Shown here in pieces: positions 45,230 to 53,662 of a DNA stretch of 64,000 nt. Each line of letters starts with the position of its first letter. The stretch's first letter is position 1. Below the pieces are notes generated by a model. It was given only the letters and a program-made list of their open reading frames with translations, had not been told where the DNA came from and made no database searches. Origin of the DNA: an uncultured Dysgonomonas sp. (GTDB lineage: Bacteria > Bacteroidota > Bacteroidia > Bacteroidales > Dysgonomonadaceae); assembly GCF_934668725.1 (NCBI RefSeq), contig NZ_CAKUOF010000003.1, positions 1 to 64,000 of the forward strand, in the 5' to 3' direction. Position numbers and translations under genes: made by a program.

Positions 45230-45299
45230 AGTCTACGGTTTTATTTCTTTGAAGCGACAGTTATAACAGCATTAAACATTGCATATCATTTAAGTACTG

Positions 45300-45920
45300 A
45301 TGGATATACTATTAAAATATTTCCCGACTCTTACCGACTTACAAAAAAAACAGTTTGGAGCATTATACGATTTGTACTTCGATTGGAACTCTAAGATAAA
45401 TGTAATTTCAAGAAAAGATATAGAGAATCTCTACATACACCATGTTTTACATTCCTTAGGAATAGCCAAAGTAATTACCTTTACCAAAGGCAGCCAGATT
45501 TTGGATGTGGGAACAGGTGGTGGATTTCCAGGTGTACCACTGGCTATACTTTTCCCCGATTCTCATTTCTTATTAGTAGATAGTATCGGAAAGAAAATCA
45601 AAGTGGCAACAGAGGTATCGAACGCGATTGGTCTCGAAAATATTAGCTTCAGGCATTGCAGGGCAGAGGAAGAAAAAGGCAAATTTGATTTTGTCGTTAG
45701 TCGTGCCGTAATGCCTTTAGAAGATCTGATAAAGATTACCCGCAAGAACGTATCACACGAGCAAAAGAATCCTCTACCTAACGGACTTATTTGCTTAAAA
45801 GGTGGAGAGCTTGAAGGAGAGATTCACCCGTTTAAGAAATATGCAGAGGTGGACGATCTAAAAAACTTCTTTGAAGAAGACTTTTTTGAAACTAAAAAAG
45901 TAGTATACGTTCCTTTATAA
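45300..45920 (+). CDS. rsmG: 16S rRNA (guanine(527)-N(7))-methyltransferase
   Basis: SAM-dependent enzyme modifying G527 in the 530 loop. Family features are FDWNSKINVISRKD, YIHHVLHSLGIA, the SAM loop LDVGTGGGFPGVPLAI, and DFVVSRAVMPLEDL. Length is 206 residues. Loss of RsmG gives low-level streptomycin resistance in several bacteria. It stands alone, 70 bp after the DUF3298 gene. Confidence 0.95.
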   Translation: MDILLKYFPTLTDLQKKQFGALYDLYFDWNSKINVISRKDIENLYIHHVLHSLGIAKVITFTKGSQILDVGTGGGFPGVPLAILFPDSHFLLVDSIGKKIKVATEVSNAIGLENISFRHCRAEEEKGKFDFVVSRAVMPLEDLIKITRKNVSHEQKNPLPNGLICLKGGELEGEIHPFKKYAEVDDLKNFFEEDFFETKKVVYVPL

Positions 45921-46025
45921 GTAAAAATAAATATAATAAGAGATACTTACTGACAAGTTAGTATTTAACTTCACAAATTTAGAACAGAAAGACCTACTCT
46001 ATTTTTAGAATTAAATTTCGCAATT

Positions 46026-46670
46026 ATGAAGATTAAGACTTTTGAATTTAACCCAATAGCCGAAAATACATATATATTGTATGATGACACAAAAGAATGT
46101 GTTATCATTGATGCGGGAGCTTTTTATCAAGATGAAAAACAAGAGCTACTTGACTTTATACTTGATAATAACCTAATTGTAAAGCATCTACTAAATACAC
46201 ACCTGCATTTCGACCATGTATTTGGAAACAGTTTCATTTTAGAGCAATTCCATTTACATACAAAAGCTCATCAGGCTGATGAGTTTCTATTGGAAGGAAT
46301 GCCTGCTCAAATGAGAATGTTCGGATTCCCAAATGCAGAATCAGCACCGGCAATAGGAACCTATATAAAAGAAGGAGATACTATTGAGTTTGGCAATCAA
46401 AAACTAATCATCCTTGAAGTTCCCGGACATTCACCCGGCAGTGTAGCTTTTTACAGTGAAAAAGGCAATTGTGTAATAGTAGGTGATGCTCTGTTCAGAG
46501 GCAGTATCGGTCGTACGGATTTAGCACGAGGAAATCAGGAACAGCTTCTTGAAGCTATCCGACAAAAACTATTTACCTTACCTCCCGACACAATTGTTTA
46601 TCCCGGTCACGGTCCAGCAACAACGATCAAAGAAGAAATGAGAAGTAATCCGTTTTTTGCAGGCAGATAA
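46026..46670 (+). CDS. MBL-fold metallohydrolase (glyoxalase II-like)
   Basis: A 214-residue metallo-beta-lactamase-fold hydrolase. Zinc ligands are in THLHFDH, VPGHSPGS, GDALF and YPGHG. The set matches the hydroxyacylglutathione-hydrolase-like (YcbL/GloB) group. Bacteroidota usually lack glutathione, so the thioester or other substrate is unknown. It is cytoplasmic and monocistronic, followed by a terminator. Confidence 0.9.
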   Translation: MKIKTFEFNPIAENTYILYDDTKECVIIDAGAFYQDEKQELLDFILDNNLIVKHLLNTHLHFDHVFGNSFILEQFHLHTKAHQADEFLLEGMPAQMRMFGFPNAESAPAIGTYIKEGDTIEFGNQKLIILEVPGHSPGSVAFYSEKGNCVIVGDALFRGSIGRTDLARGNQEQLLEAIRQKLFTLPPDTIVYPGHGPATTIKEEMRSNPFFAGR

Positions 46671-46718
46671 CCTTCTACTTTTTCAAATTACATAAATAAA
46701 GGTCCTTAGCCTTAAAAT

Positions 46719-46749
46719 AAAAAGAGATTGCCTATAGGTAATCTCTTTT
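46719..46749. terminator. Bidirectional terminator
   Basis: AAAAGAGATTGCC and GGTAATCTCTTTT pair around a TATA loop with one G-U. It lies between the MBL hydrolase gene and the convergent DUF4293 gene. Confidence 0.88.
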
Positions 46750-46774
46750 CTGTATATATCTGTCGAAATTTATC

Positions 46775-47233
46775 TTATCTAATTCTATTCAATGACTGAA
46801 CCAATCGCTCGTCTGCTTTGATTTTAGTAAGTGCCAGTACCATTACTATTAATGATATTGCAGGCAATGCCAAGCCATATTCTACTTTCGAAAACTTCGC
46901 TTCCAAAGCTATCTGTCCTGTGTATAAGTAAGCAGCAAATGCAGCATAAAAAAGAATAATGAAAACAATCGAAACATAAGACATTTTTATTTGCAGCTTT
47001 CGTTTCTTAAACAAGAATATGGAAACAAAACTAATCAAAGCGCTTATAACTGCACAGACAGCTATACCCCAAGACGGATATACGAGAGTTAAGTCATTCT
47101 CAAAAACACCCATACTTTTAAAAAGATAAAAGCTATCGGATGCCCCAATCAGTACAGCCAGAGGTGTACATACAACTACAGCCATAAGAATGGCTGCAAT
47201 TAATAGATATACGGATTGTATACGTTGTATCAT
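46775..47233 (-). CDS. DUF4293 membrane protein
   Basis: A 152-residue inner-membrane protein with four predicted helices; it begins MIQRIQSVYLLIAAI, the conserved opening of DUF4293. No function known. It directly abuts rpoZ (no gap), so the two are cotranscribed in the bamD-rpoZ-DUF4293 order usual in Bacteroidota. Confidence 0.88.
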   Translation of the reverse strand: MIQRIQSVYLLIAAILMAVVVCTPLAVLIGASDSFYLFKSMGVFENDLTLVYPSWGIAVCAVISALISFVSIFLFKKRKLQIKMSYVSIVFIILFYAAFAAYLYTGQIALEAKFSKVEYGLALPAISLIVMVLALTKIKADERLVQSLNRIR

Positions 47234-47566
47234 TTAAAAATTGTCTTTGTCCTTATTAGGGTTTCTATAGTATACTTTGCCTTCAGTATATTCCTGAGCT
47301 GCAATTAAAGCAGCTTTTGGCAATTTTTCGTAATATCTCGAAATCTCGATTTGTTCACGATTTTCGAAAACTTCCTCTAAGTTATCGCTGTAAGAAGCAA
47401 ACTCCTGAAGCTTTCTATCCAAATCCTGTTTCATTTCCACAGCTATTTGGTTTGCTCTCTTTCCAATAATTCGTACTGTTTCGTAGACATTACCTGTATC
47501 AGCAGACAAGCTCATCATATCTCTTGTGATTGTATTGCTTGGTGCATTTGTCTTCTTGTAATCCAT
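47234..47566 (-). CDS. rpoZ: DNA-directed RNA polymerase omega subunit (Bacteroidota type)
   Basis: A 110-residue omega/RPB6-type subunit that helps assemble RNA polymerase. YETVRIIGKRANQIAVEMKQDLDRKL (cited in part: RIIGKRANQIA) is the conserved core that contacts the beta' subunit. The C-terminal part is longer than E. coli omega. Position between bamD and DUF4293 supports the call. Confidence 0.88.
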   Translation of the reverse strand: MDYKKTNAPSNTITRDMMSLSADTGNVYETVRIIGKRANQIAVEMKQDLDRKLQEFASYSDNLEEVFENREQIEISRYYEKLPKAALIAAQEYTEGKVYYRNPNKDKDNF

Positions 47567-47595
47567 AACTTTATTCGCTATAATGAATGTGATGT

Positions 47596-48459
47596 TTATT
47601 TACTTTCTAATTTTTTCTCGTTTTCCAGTTCGTCATCTGTCAAACCTTCGACCTTAAGATCCAATGCCTTCACAGCCTGCCTGTAATATCTGTTGGCTTC
47701 CCTTTTATACTTTCCTTCGGGGAACATATTCAAGTAGTTATAATGTTCATCAACCACGTCTCTCAAACGCTCGGCTGTACGTTCGGCAACACTCTTCCAA
47801 GCCAATTCGTGGCGAGATCTCAGAATTAAAATCTGGAATTCCTCGTTATATTGTGAATAGGGATACGTTTTAAGAGCCTCTCTCGCTGTTACAACGCATG
47901 ACTCATAATTATTTCCCATGTAATTTCCTAAATTATAATACAAACGACATGCTAGAAGTTCTTTTAATGCCAACTTTTCCTGCATCTCAAACAAGTAATC
48001 CTGTACCAATTGTACTTTATCACTCTGAGGGTATATTTCTAGGAATGTTTGAAACTCCTGCATTGACTTATACGTATTGGACTGATCCAATCTTACATCG
48101 GGAATATCCAGATACAAGCCATAAGCAGCATTATATCTTGCCAACTCTGTAAACTCCCCTTTGGGATAAGTTGTATAATAAGCTTTAAAATACTGTGTTG
48201 CTGTCACATAATCTTTATCGTAAAAAAAACTCTGAGCAAGTAAAAACAGAGATTCTTCCGCATGAGCTGTACCTTTGAATATTGGAACCAATTCTTCCAA
48301 TAGTGTGGATGCTCTACCGTATTTCTTTTCATCAAAATACTTCTTTGCGTAAGTGTACTTCAATTCATAATCGGTGCTTTTAAGTATTTTGTTGTATTCG
48401 CCACATGAAGTAGCTACCAACAGCGTAAGTACAAATACTAAGAGAATTCTTATTTTCAT
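47596..48459 (-). CDS. bamD: Outer-membrane assembly lipoprotein BamD
   Basis: Lipoprotein of the BAM complex that inserts beta-barrels. Lipobox VATSC (Cys19), then TPR repeats (about 35-250) with YFDEKKYGRASTLLEEL and FYDKDYVTATQYFKAYY. Length of 287 residues is typical. The gene leads a three-gene operon with rpoZ and DUF4293; TAAATTTG at 48492-48485 (minus strand) is a candidate promoter. Confidence 0.93.
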   Translation of the reverse strand: MKIRILLVFVLTLLVATSCGEYNKILKSTDYELKYTYAKKYFDEKKYGRASTLLEELVPIFKGTAHAEESLFLLAQSFFYDKDYVTATQYFKAYYTTYPKGEFTELARYNAAYGLYLDIPDVRLDQSNTYKSMQEFQTFLEIYPQSDKVQLVQDYLFEMQEKLALKELLACRLYYNLGNYMGNNYESCVVTAREALKTYPYSQYNEEFQILILRSRHELAWKSVAERTAERLRDVVDEHYNYLNMFPEGKYKREANRYYRQAVKALDLKVEGLTDDELENEKKLESK

Positions 48460-48484
48460 TAGTTCAGAATGAGATTTTGAGTCA

Positions 48485-48492
48485 CAAATTTA
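48485..48492 (-). promoter_or_regulatory. bamD operon -7 box
   Basis: TAAATTTG on the minus strand, 25 bp upstream of the bamD ATG. No -33 TTG seen. Confidence 0.4.
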
Positions 48493-48579
48493 AGTAAAGC
48501 TTTTAGATTTTGAAAATAAAGTTTTTTTTTTAAGTTATTTTGAGATACTTACCCACAAAGTATATCTCATAAAAGCAAC

Positions 48580-50094
48580 TTAATTCTCTTTCAGTCCTAA
48601 GAAAATCAACATTTTATCTACATAATCCCGATTATTGGACAATCGGGGAACTTTATTTTGGCCTCCTGCTTTTCCCCTATATTTAAGCCAATTATAGAAA
48701 CTGTCCTTTGGTAAGACTCTAACAACCGGATCTTTTAAAGATAAATTATAAGATCGTTTTGCCTCGTAATCTGAGTTTACCTTTTTCAAAGTATTATCCA
48801 AAGTAGCTCTAAACAAATGCATATCGGTAGGTTCAACATCGAATTCGATCAACCACTCATGAGCTCCGGCAGAATTATCTCCAAAATAAATAGGTGCTGC
48901 TGTATACTCTACAATGTGAGCCCCCGTTACCGCACAAGCTTCACTCAATGCACTTTCGGCGTTATCAATAATAACTTCTTCTCCGAAAGCATTTATAAAG
49001 TGCTTGGTACGACCTGTTATCTTAAACAAATAGGGTTCGGTAGATGTAAATTCGATAGTATCACCAATCATATATCGCCAAAGCCCACCATTTGTAGTAA
49101 TAAGTATTGCGTAATTCTGACCAATCTCCACCTCCTCTAAGGTAAGCGTAGCCGGATTCTCCGAATCCCATTCAGACATCGGCATAAACTCATAATATAT
49201 ATTATTATCGAGCATTAATAACATCTCCTTTGAATCAATAGAATATTGAGAACCAAAAAATCCTTCTGATGCATTATAGGTTTCCCAATAAATCATCGAA
49301 TCTTTCCTAATCAATTTTCTGTATTGATCTTCAAAGGGATTAAAACTAACCCCTCCATGAAAAAAAACCTCTAGGTTAGGCCACAAATCAGTCAATTCCT
49401 CACCTGTATCTACAGTTATTTTCTTCAATAGAACCAACAGCCAAGAAGGAACCCCCATAAAGGCTCTGACATCTTTTTTTATTGCATAGTCGGTAAGCTT
49501 TTGCAGTTTTGTTTCCCAGTCGGGAATTAAAGATATGCTTTCTGGTGTTCTACTGAATTTTGCCAGGAAATTTAAATTCTTAATTAAGATAGCCGAAATA
49601 TCTCCCGTAAAAATACCGTCGCCAATATTATTTACTTGCTTACTTCCACCCAACACCAAAGTTTTCCCCAAGAAGAACTTAGCTTCCGGATTATTTTTCG
49701 CGTACAATGCCAGCATTTGTTGCCCGCATTTATAGTGACCTTGCGTAAGGGATTCTTGTGTTACAGGAATATATTTGCTCTTATCATTGGTGGTCCCAGA
49801 AGACATGGCAAACCATTTTACAGGTTTATTCCACAACACATTCTGTTTTTTATCAATAAGGATTTTCTCCAAATAAGGCTTGAGGTCTTCATAATGAAAC
49901 ACCGGAACCATCTTTCTGAAGTCATCTTTATTCTTGATAGATGAGAATTTGTATTTAGCTCCAATAAAGGTATTAGCACCTGATTGGATAAGATAGTTAA
50001 GTATTTTTTCCTGTGTAAGAAACGGTTTATTAATAAATTGCTCAACCTCTTTGTACTTAAAATCTAAATATTTGTGTACTATAGATGAGATCAT
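48580..50094 (-). CDS. GH3 auxin-responsive-promoter family protein (acyl-adenylating enzyme)
   Basis: A 504-residue member of the GH3 family of the acyl-adenylate superfamily. AMSSGTTNDKSKYIPVT is the ATP/AMP loop; YNASEGFFGSQ and YMIGDTIEFTS complete the adenylation motifs. In plants GH3 enzymes join jasmonate or auxin to amino acids; bacterial substrates are unknown. Its start overlaps the stop of a Crp/Fnr regulator by 4 bp, so the two are coexpressed. Confidence 0.9.
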   Translation of the reverse strand: MISSIVHKYLDFKYKEVEQFINKPFLTQEKILNYLIQSGANTFIGAKYKFSSIKNKDDFRKMVPVFHYEDLKPYLEKILIDKKQNVLWNKPVKWFAMSSGTTNDKSKYIPVTQESLTQGHYKCGQQMLALYAKNNPEAKFFLGKTLVLGGSKQVNNIGDGIFTGDISAILIKNLNFLAKFSRTPESISLIPDWETKLQKLTDYAIKKDVRAFMGVPSWLLVLLKKITVDTGEELTDLWPNLEVFFHGGVSFNPFEDQYRKLIRKDSMIYWETYNASEGFFGSQYSIDSKEMLLMLDNNIYYEFMPMSEWDSENPATLTLEEVEIGQNYAILITTNGGLWRYMIGDTIEFTSTEPYLFKITGRTKHFINAFGEEVIIDNAESALSEACAVTGAHIVEYTAAPIYFGDNSAGAHEWLIEFDVEPTDMHLFRATLDNTLKKVNSDYEAKRSYNLSLKDPVVRVLPKDSFYNWLKYRGKAGGQNKVPRLSNNRDYVDKMLIFLGLKEN

Positions 50095-50792
50095 CCGATT
50101 TTACTAATTTTTCGCAGCCTATCCTCGTCTATTATTTTGATTTTTCTACCATCCAAAGCAATTATATGCTCATCGACAAAAGTCGATAATGTACGGATAG
50201 CGTTCGAAGTAGTCATATTGGATAGATTCGCCAGATCTTCCCTCGACAAATAAATACTTATTGTGGCACCATCTTCTTCCAAGCCATAGTTTTCGAGAAG
50301 GAAAACTAAAGATTCAGCTAACCTTCCACGAATATGTTTTTGGGTAAGGCTTACAACTCTTTCGTCTGCAATACCTAAATCTGTAGATAATTCTTTTATA
50401 AAATACATAGCAAATTTAGTATTTGCCATGACCAACTCTTCGATAAGCTCCATAGGTATAAGACAAATTGTAGAAGCTTCGAAAGCCGAAGCATTTGTCA
50501 CATAAGGTTCTTTAGCAAAGTAAGCCCGATAACCAAAATTCTGGACAGGTCGTATCATCCGGATTATTTGGCTACGGCCACCAACCCCGTTCTTAAAGAT
50601 TTTGACCTTGCCTTTCAGCAGACACATCAAATCTTTTGGAATCTCTTCTTCACAATAAATTATTTCATTTTTTTTGAGGTGGAGAATTTTCGCTGAAGCT
50701 TTAACCAGTTCACGTTCATTCTCTTCAAGAAGAGCCCACATACCAGGGATGCTAGCTTCGAAGCTGATTACATCTCCCTTGTCTTTTATCAT
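50091..50792 (-). CDS. Crp/Fnr family transcriptional regulator
   Basis: A 233-residue regulator: cyclic-nucleotide-binding-like jelly roll (about 20-140) and a C-terminal helix-turn-helix (about 165-220) with YLSREDLANLSNMTTSNAIRTL (core LSREDLANLSNMTTSNAIR). The N-terminal domain has no FNR cysteine cluster and lacks the RxS cAMP-binding signature, so the effector is unknown. It forms a translationally coupled pair with the GH3 gene. Confidence 0.9.
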   Translation of the reverse strand: MIKDKGDVISFEASIPGMWALLEENERELVKASAKILHLKKNEIIYCEEEIPKDLMCLLKGKVKIFKNGVGGRSQIIRMIRPVQNFGYRAYFAKEPYVTNASAFEASTICLIPMELIEELVMANTKFAMYFIKELSTDLGIADERVVSLTQKHIRGRLAESLVFLLENYGLEEDGATISIYLSREDLANLSNMTTSNAIRTLSTFVDEHIIALDGRKIKIIDEDRLRKISKIG

Positions 50793-50830
50793 ATAACGCC
50801 ATTTTTACCAAGCACCTAAAATTAAGGCAC

Positions 50831-50850
50831 CAAATATAGCAGCAAATATA
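50831..50850 (-). promoter_or_regulatory. Two candidate -7 boxes for the crp-GH3 operon
   Basis: TATATTTG occurs twice on the minus strand, at 50850-50843 and 50838-50831, 12 bp apart, 39-51 bp before the regulator's ATG. The rest of the 371-bp gap 50793-51163 holds only the tig promoter. Confidence 0.4.
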
Positions 50851-51029
50851 AATATTTTTTATTCATTATTTGAGTTTTTTGTAAGATAAAAGAGATATAG
50901 AGCACTTGAACACCAAAGCCCCCTATGTTCATTTAACAGAGAAACGGCAAAACAATAAATTCAAATTCAATAAATTAACAATATAAATACCAGAATAAAC
51001 TATTGCATAAATGAAAATGAGAAATAAAT

Positions 51030-51060
51030 TTGAATATTGGAAGAATAAAAACTATTTTTG
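51030..51060 (+). promoter_or_regulatory. tig promoter
   Basis: TTG (51030-51032) and TATTTTTG (51053-51060) are 20 bp apart, close to the Bacteroidota layout. The resulting leader before the ATG is about 95 nt. Confidence 0.55.
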
Positions 51061-51163
51061 TGCCACTAAAAATTTATCTTTATTCTGAATTAAAAGCACT
51101 ACGGCTTTAATTTAGCAAATCGACTGAATTAATTACATAACAATATATAAATATAAGCCAAAG

Positions 51164-52534
51164 ATGGATACATCTCTTATTAAAGTAGATAGCGTAAATG
51201 CTATACTTAAGGTAGACGTAAAGAAAGCTGATTATCAAGTAAAAGTCGATGAGGCTATAAAAAACTTTCGTAAGAAAGCCAACGTACCGGGCTTCCGTCC
51301 GGGAACTGTACCTGTAGGTATGGTAAAAAAAATGCACGGAAAATCAATCCTTGCCGAAGAGGTAAACAAATTGGTTGGTGAAGGTATCTATAATTATATA
51401 CAAGAAAACAAACTTAATATATTAGGTGAACCTCTTCCAAATGAAGAAAAACAACAACCTGTTGATTTTTCTAAGGAAGAAGATTTTGAGTTTTTCTTCG
51501 ATATCGCACTTGCTCCTGAAGTAAAACTAGCATTGAGCAAAAAAGATAAGATCAATTATTACAAAATAGCTGTAGAGCAAGAATTGATCGACAAACAAAT
51601 AGCTTCATATAAAGCTAACTATGGCAAATATGAAACTCTTGAAGAAGGAGCTAAACCAACTGACTTATTAAAAGGTGAAGTTGTAGAACTAGAAGGTGGA
51701 AAACCTAAAGATGGCGGTATTCGTGTAGAAAATGCAGTATTAATGCCTTCTTACATGAAAAATGAAGAAGAGCAAGCTAAATTTGCTGATGTAAAGAAAG
51801 GTGCAACTATCGTATTCAATCCGGGTAAAGCCTACGACGGCAACGAAACTGAAATAGCATCATTCCTACATATCGAAAAAGATGCAGTAGAATCTATTGC
51901 TGCTGAGTTCCAATTCTCTGTAAACGAAATCACTCGTTACAAAGAGGCTGATTTAGATCAAGCCTTATTCGACAAAGTATTCGGAGAAGGTGCTGTAAAA
52001 GATGAAGCTGAGTTCATTGCTAAGGTAAAAGAAACTCTTCAAACACAATTGGCTCCTGACAGCGATTACAAATTCTTATTGGATGCACGTGTATTACTGG
52101 AAGAAAAAGCAGGAAATCTTGAATTCCCCGATGCATTCCTAAAAAGATGGTTAATGGCAACAGGAACCGACAGAACCGCTGAATCTTTGGAAGCTGATTA
52201 TCCTCAAATCATCAACGATTTGAAATTCCACTTGATAAAAGAGCAATTGGTAAAAGAAAACGATCTTAAAATCGAAGAAGCTGATGTTCGTAACGTAGCT
52301 ATCCAAGCAGCACGTGTACAATTTGCTCAATACGGAATGATGGGTATGCCGGAAGATGTTCTTGCAAATTATGCAAACGAAATGTTGAAGAACAAAGAGA
52401 CTTCTCGCAACCTGGTTGACAAAGCAATGGAAGAAAAAATCGTTGTATGCTTGAAATCTCTTGTTACATTAAACGAACAAGAAATGAGCCTTGATGAATT
52501 TAAAAAATTCTTCGAAGGAGAAGCTGAAGCTTAA
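51164..52534 (+). CDS. tig: Trigger factor
   Basis: Ribosome-bound chaperone. The N-terminal ribosome-binding domain has FRKKANVPGFRPGTVPVGMVKK (core GFRPGTVP, close to the GFRxGKxP signature). The middle region (about 155-250) is the reduced PPIase-like domain and the C-terminal helical arms follow. The 456-residue length is typical of Bacteroidota. It precedes clpP and clpX, the usual order, but terminators in the gap suggest separate transcription. Confidence 0.93.
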   Translation: MDTSLIKVDSVNAILKVDVKKADYQVKVDEAIKNFRKKANVPGFRPGTVPVGMVKKMHGKSILAEEVNKLVGEGIYNYIQENKLNILGEPLPNEEKQQPVDFSKEEDFEFFFDIALAPEVKLALSKKDKINYYKIAVEQELIDKQIASYKANYGKYETLEEGAKPTDLLKGEVVELEGGKPKDGGIRVENAVLMPSYMKNEEEQAKFADVKKGATIVFNPGKAYDGNETEIASFLHIEKDAVESIAAEFQFSVNEITRYKEADLDQALFDKVFGEGAVKDEAEFIAKVKETLQTQLAPDSDYKFLLDARVLLEEKAGNLEFPDAFLKRWLMATGTDRTAESLEADYPQIINDLKFHLIKEQLVKENDLKIEEADVRNVAIQAARVQFAQYGMMGMPEDVLANYANEMLKNKETSRNLVDKAMEEKIVVCLKSLVTLNEQEMSLDEFKKFFEGEAEA

Positions 52535-52570
52535 TAAAGACCCAAGCTTATAATATTGCAATAAAAAAAT

Positions 52571-52592
52571 AAGGTCTATACGAAAAGACCTT
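52571..52592 (+). terminator. Weak hairpin after tig
   Basis: AAGGTCT pairs with AGACCTT around an 8-nt loop. Only two T bases follow at once, so termination strength is uncertain. Confidence 0.45.
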
Positions 52593-52625
52593 TGCCTCCA
52601 ATCTTAAGAAAGACAAAGCTTTTAT

Positions 52626-52657
52626 TTGTTGGTTTCCAATAATTATTTATAACTTTG
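52626..52657 (+). promoter_or_regulatory. Promoter inside the tig-clpP gap
   Basis: TTG (52626-52628) and TAACTTTG (52650-52657) with 21-bp spacing. Transcription would start near 52664, shortly before a short ORF and a hairpin. Confidence 0.45.
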
Positions 52658-52674
52658 TTTTAGACTAAGCATCA

Positions 52675-52725
52675 ATGGCAAAGGTCTTTTTTATTTACTG
52701 AAAACATAGAGCTTAAGACCTTTTT
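52675..52725 (+). ncRNA. Candidate short leader or small RNA: 8-codon ORF plus terminator-like hairpin
   Basis: ATG at 52675 opens MAKVFFIY and stops at 52701. AAAGGTCTT (52680-52688), inside this ORF, is complementary to AAGACCTTT (52715-52723), followed by T's. With the promoter at 52626 this would yield a ~60-nt RNA ending before clpP, either attenuator or small RNA. The rest of the 332-bp gap shows nothing clear. Confidence 0.35.
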
Positions 52726-52866
52726 ATTGCTCTGAATAAGTAATTGATAACTGTCGGTTATAATTGCAAAATAATAAATTAGACAGTTATTCATACTTAC
52801 CATTAAGAATTAGGCATAGAATTTGCAGTCTCCTAAGTGAATTAATAATTAAAGATATAAACAACT

Positions 52867-53535
52867 ATGAATGATTTCAGAAAATACGCAACCAAACATA
52901 TTGGTTTGAACGGATTGGCTCTCGATCAATACATGAATAGTATAACCAGCAGCTATATTTCACCAACCATTATCGAAGAACGTCAACTAAATGTTGCACA
53001 AATGGATGTATTCTCTCGCTTAATGATGGACCGTATCATTTTCTTAGGTACAGGTATCGACGACTATACTGCCAACGTTATTCAGGCACAGTTACTGTAT
53101 TTGGACTCTGCTGATTCGGGTAAAGATATTTCGATATATATAAACTCACCCGGAGGGTCAGTATATGCTGGATACGGAATATATGACACCATGCAATTTA
53201 TCGGAAGCGATGTATCTACAATCTGTACAGGTATGGCAGCTTCTATGGCAGCAGTACTTTTGGTTGCAGGACAAAAAGGCAAGCGTTTCGGATTGAAACA
53301 CTCACGTGTAATGATACACCAACCGCTGGGTGGTGCTCAGGGACAAGCTTCTGATATAGAAATCACTGCCCGTGAAATTGCAAAGGTAAAACAAGAGCTA
53401 TACACTATAATTGCCGATCACTCAGGACAATCAATCGAAAAGGTTGCTCAGGATTCGGATCGCGACTATTGGATGAACTCTGCCGAAGCTAAAGACTACG
53501 GTATGATTGACGAAATATTAGTTCGTACTAAATAA
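52867..53535 (+). CDS. clpP: ATP-dependent Clp protease proteolytic subunit
   Basis: Serine peptidase that forms the ClpP tetradecamer. Catalytic Ser126 in GMAASMAAVLL and His151 in MIHQPLGGAQGQ; FLGTGIDDYTANVIQAQLL and INSPGGSVYAG are family segments. Length of 222 residues is normal. It is followed by a terminator and then clpX, its ATPase partner. Confidence 0.98.
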   Translation: MNDFRKYATKHIGLNGLALDQYMNSITSSYISPTIIEERQLNVAQMDVFSRLMMDRIIFLGTGIDDYTANVIQAQLLYLDSADSGKDISIYINSPGGSVYAGYGIYDTMQFIGSDVSTICTGMAASMAAVLLVAGQKGKRFGLKHSRVMIHQPLGGAQGQASDIEITAREIAKVKQELYTIIADHSGQSIEKVAQDSDRDYWMNSAEAKDYGMIDEILVRTK

Positions 53536-53560
53536 TGCATACACTACTGCCAAGAGCTTA

Positions 53561-53600
53561 ATAATTGGCTGCTTATTATACCTAATAGGCAGTCAATTAT
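53561..53600 (+). terminator. Terminator between clpP and clpX
   Basis: ATAATTGGCTGCTTATTA (53561-53578) and TAATAGGCAGTCAATTAT (53583-53600) form an 18-position stem with two G-T pairs. An AT-rich tail follows, so clpX may have partly independent expression. Confidence 0.65.
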
Positions 53601-53662
53601 TTATTTGTAGGCAGAGATAACAGATAGATTTCGAAACAGGTCTATGACCTAAAACAAAAAAT

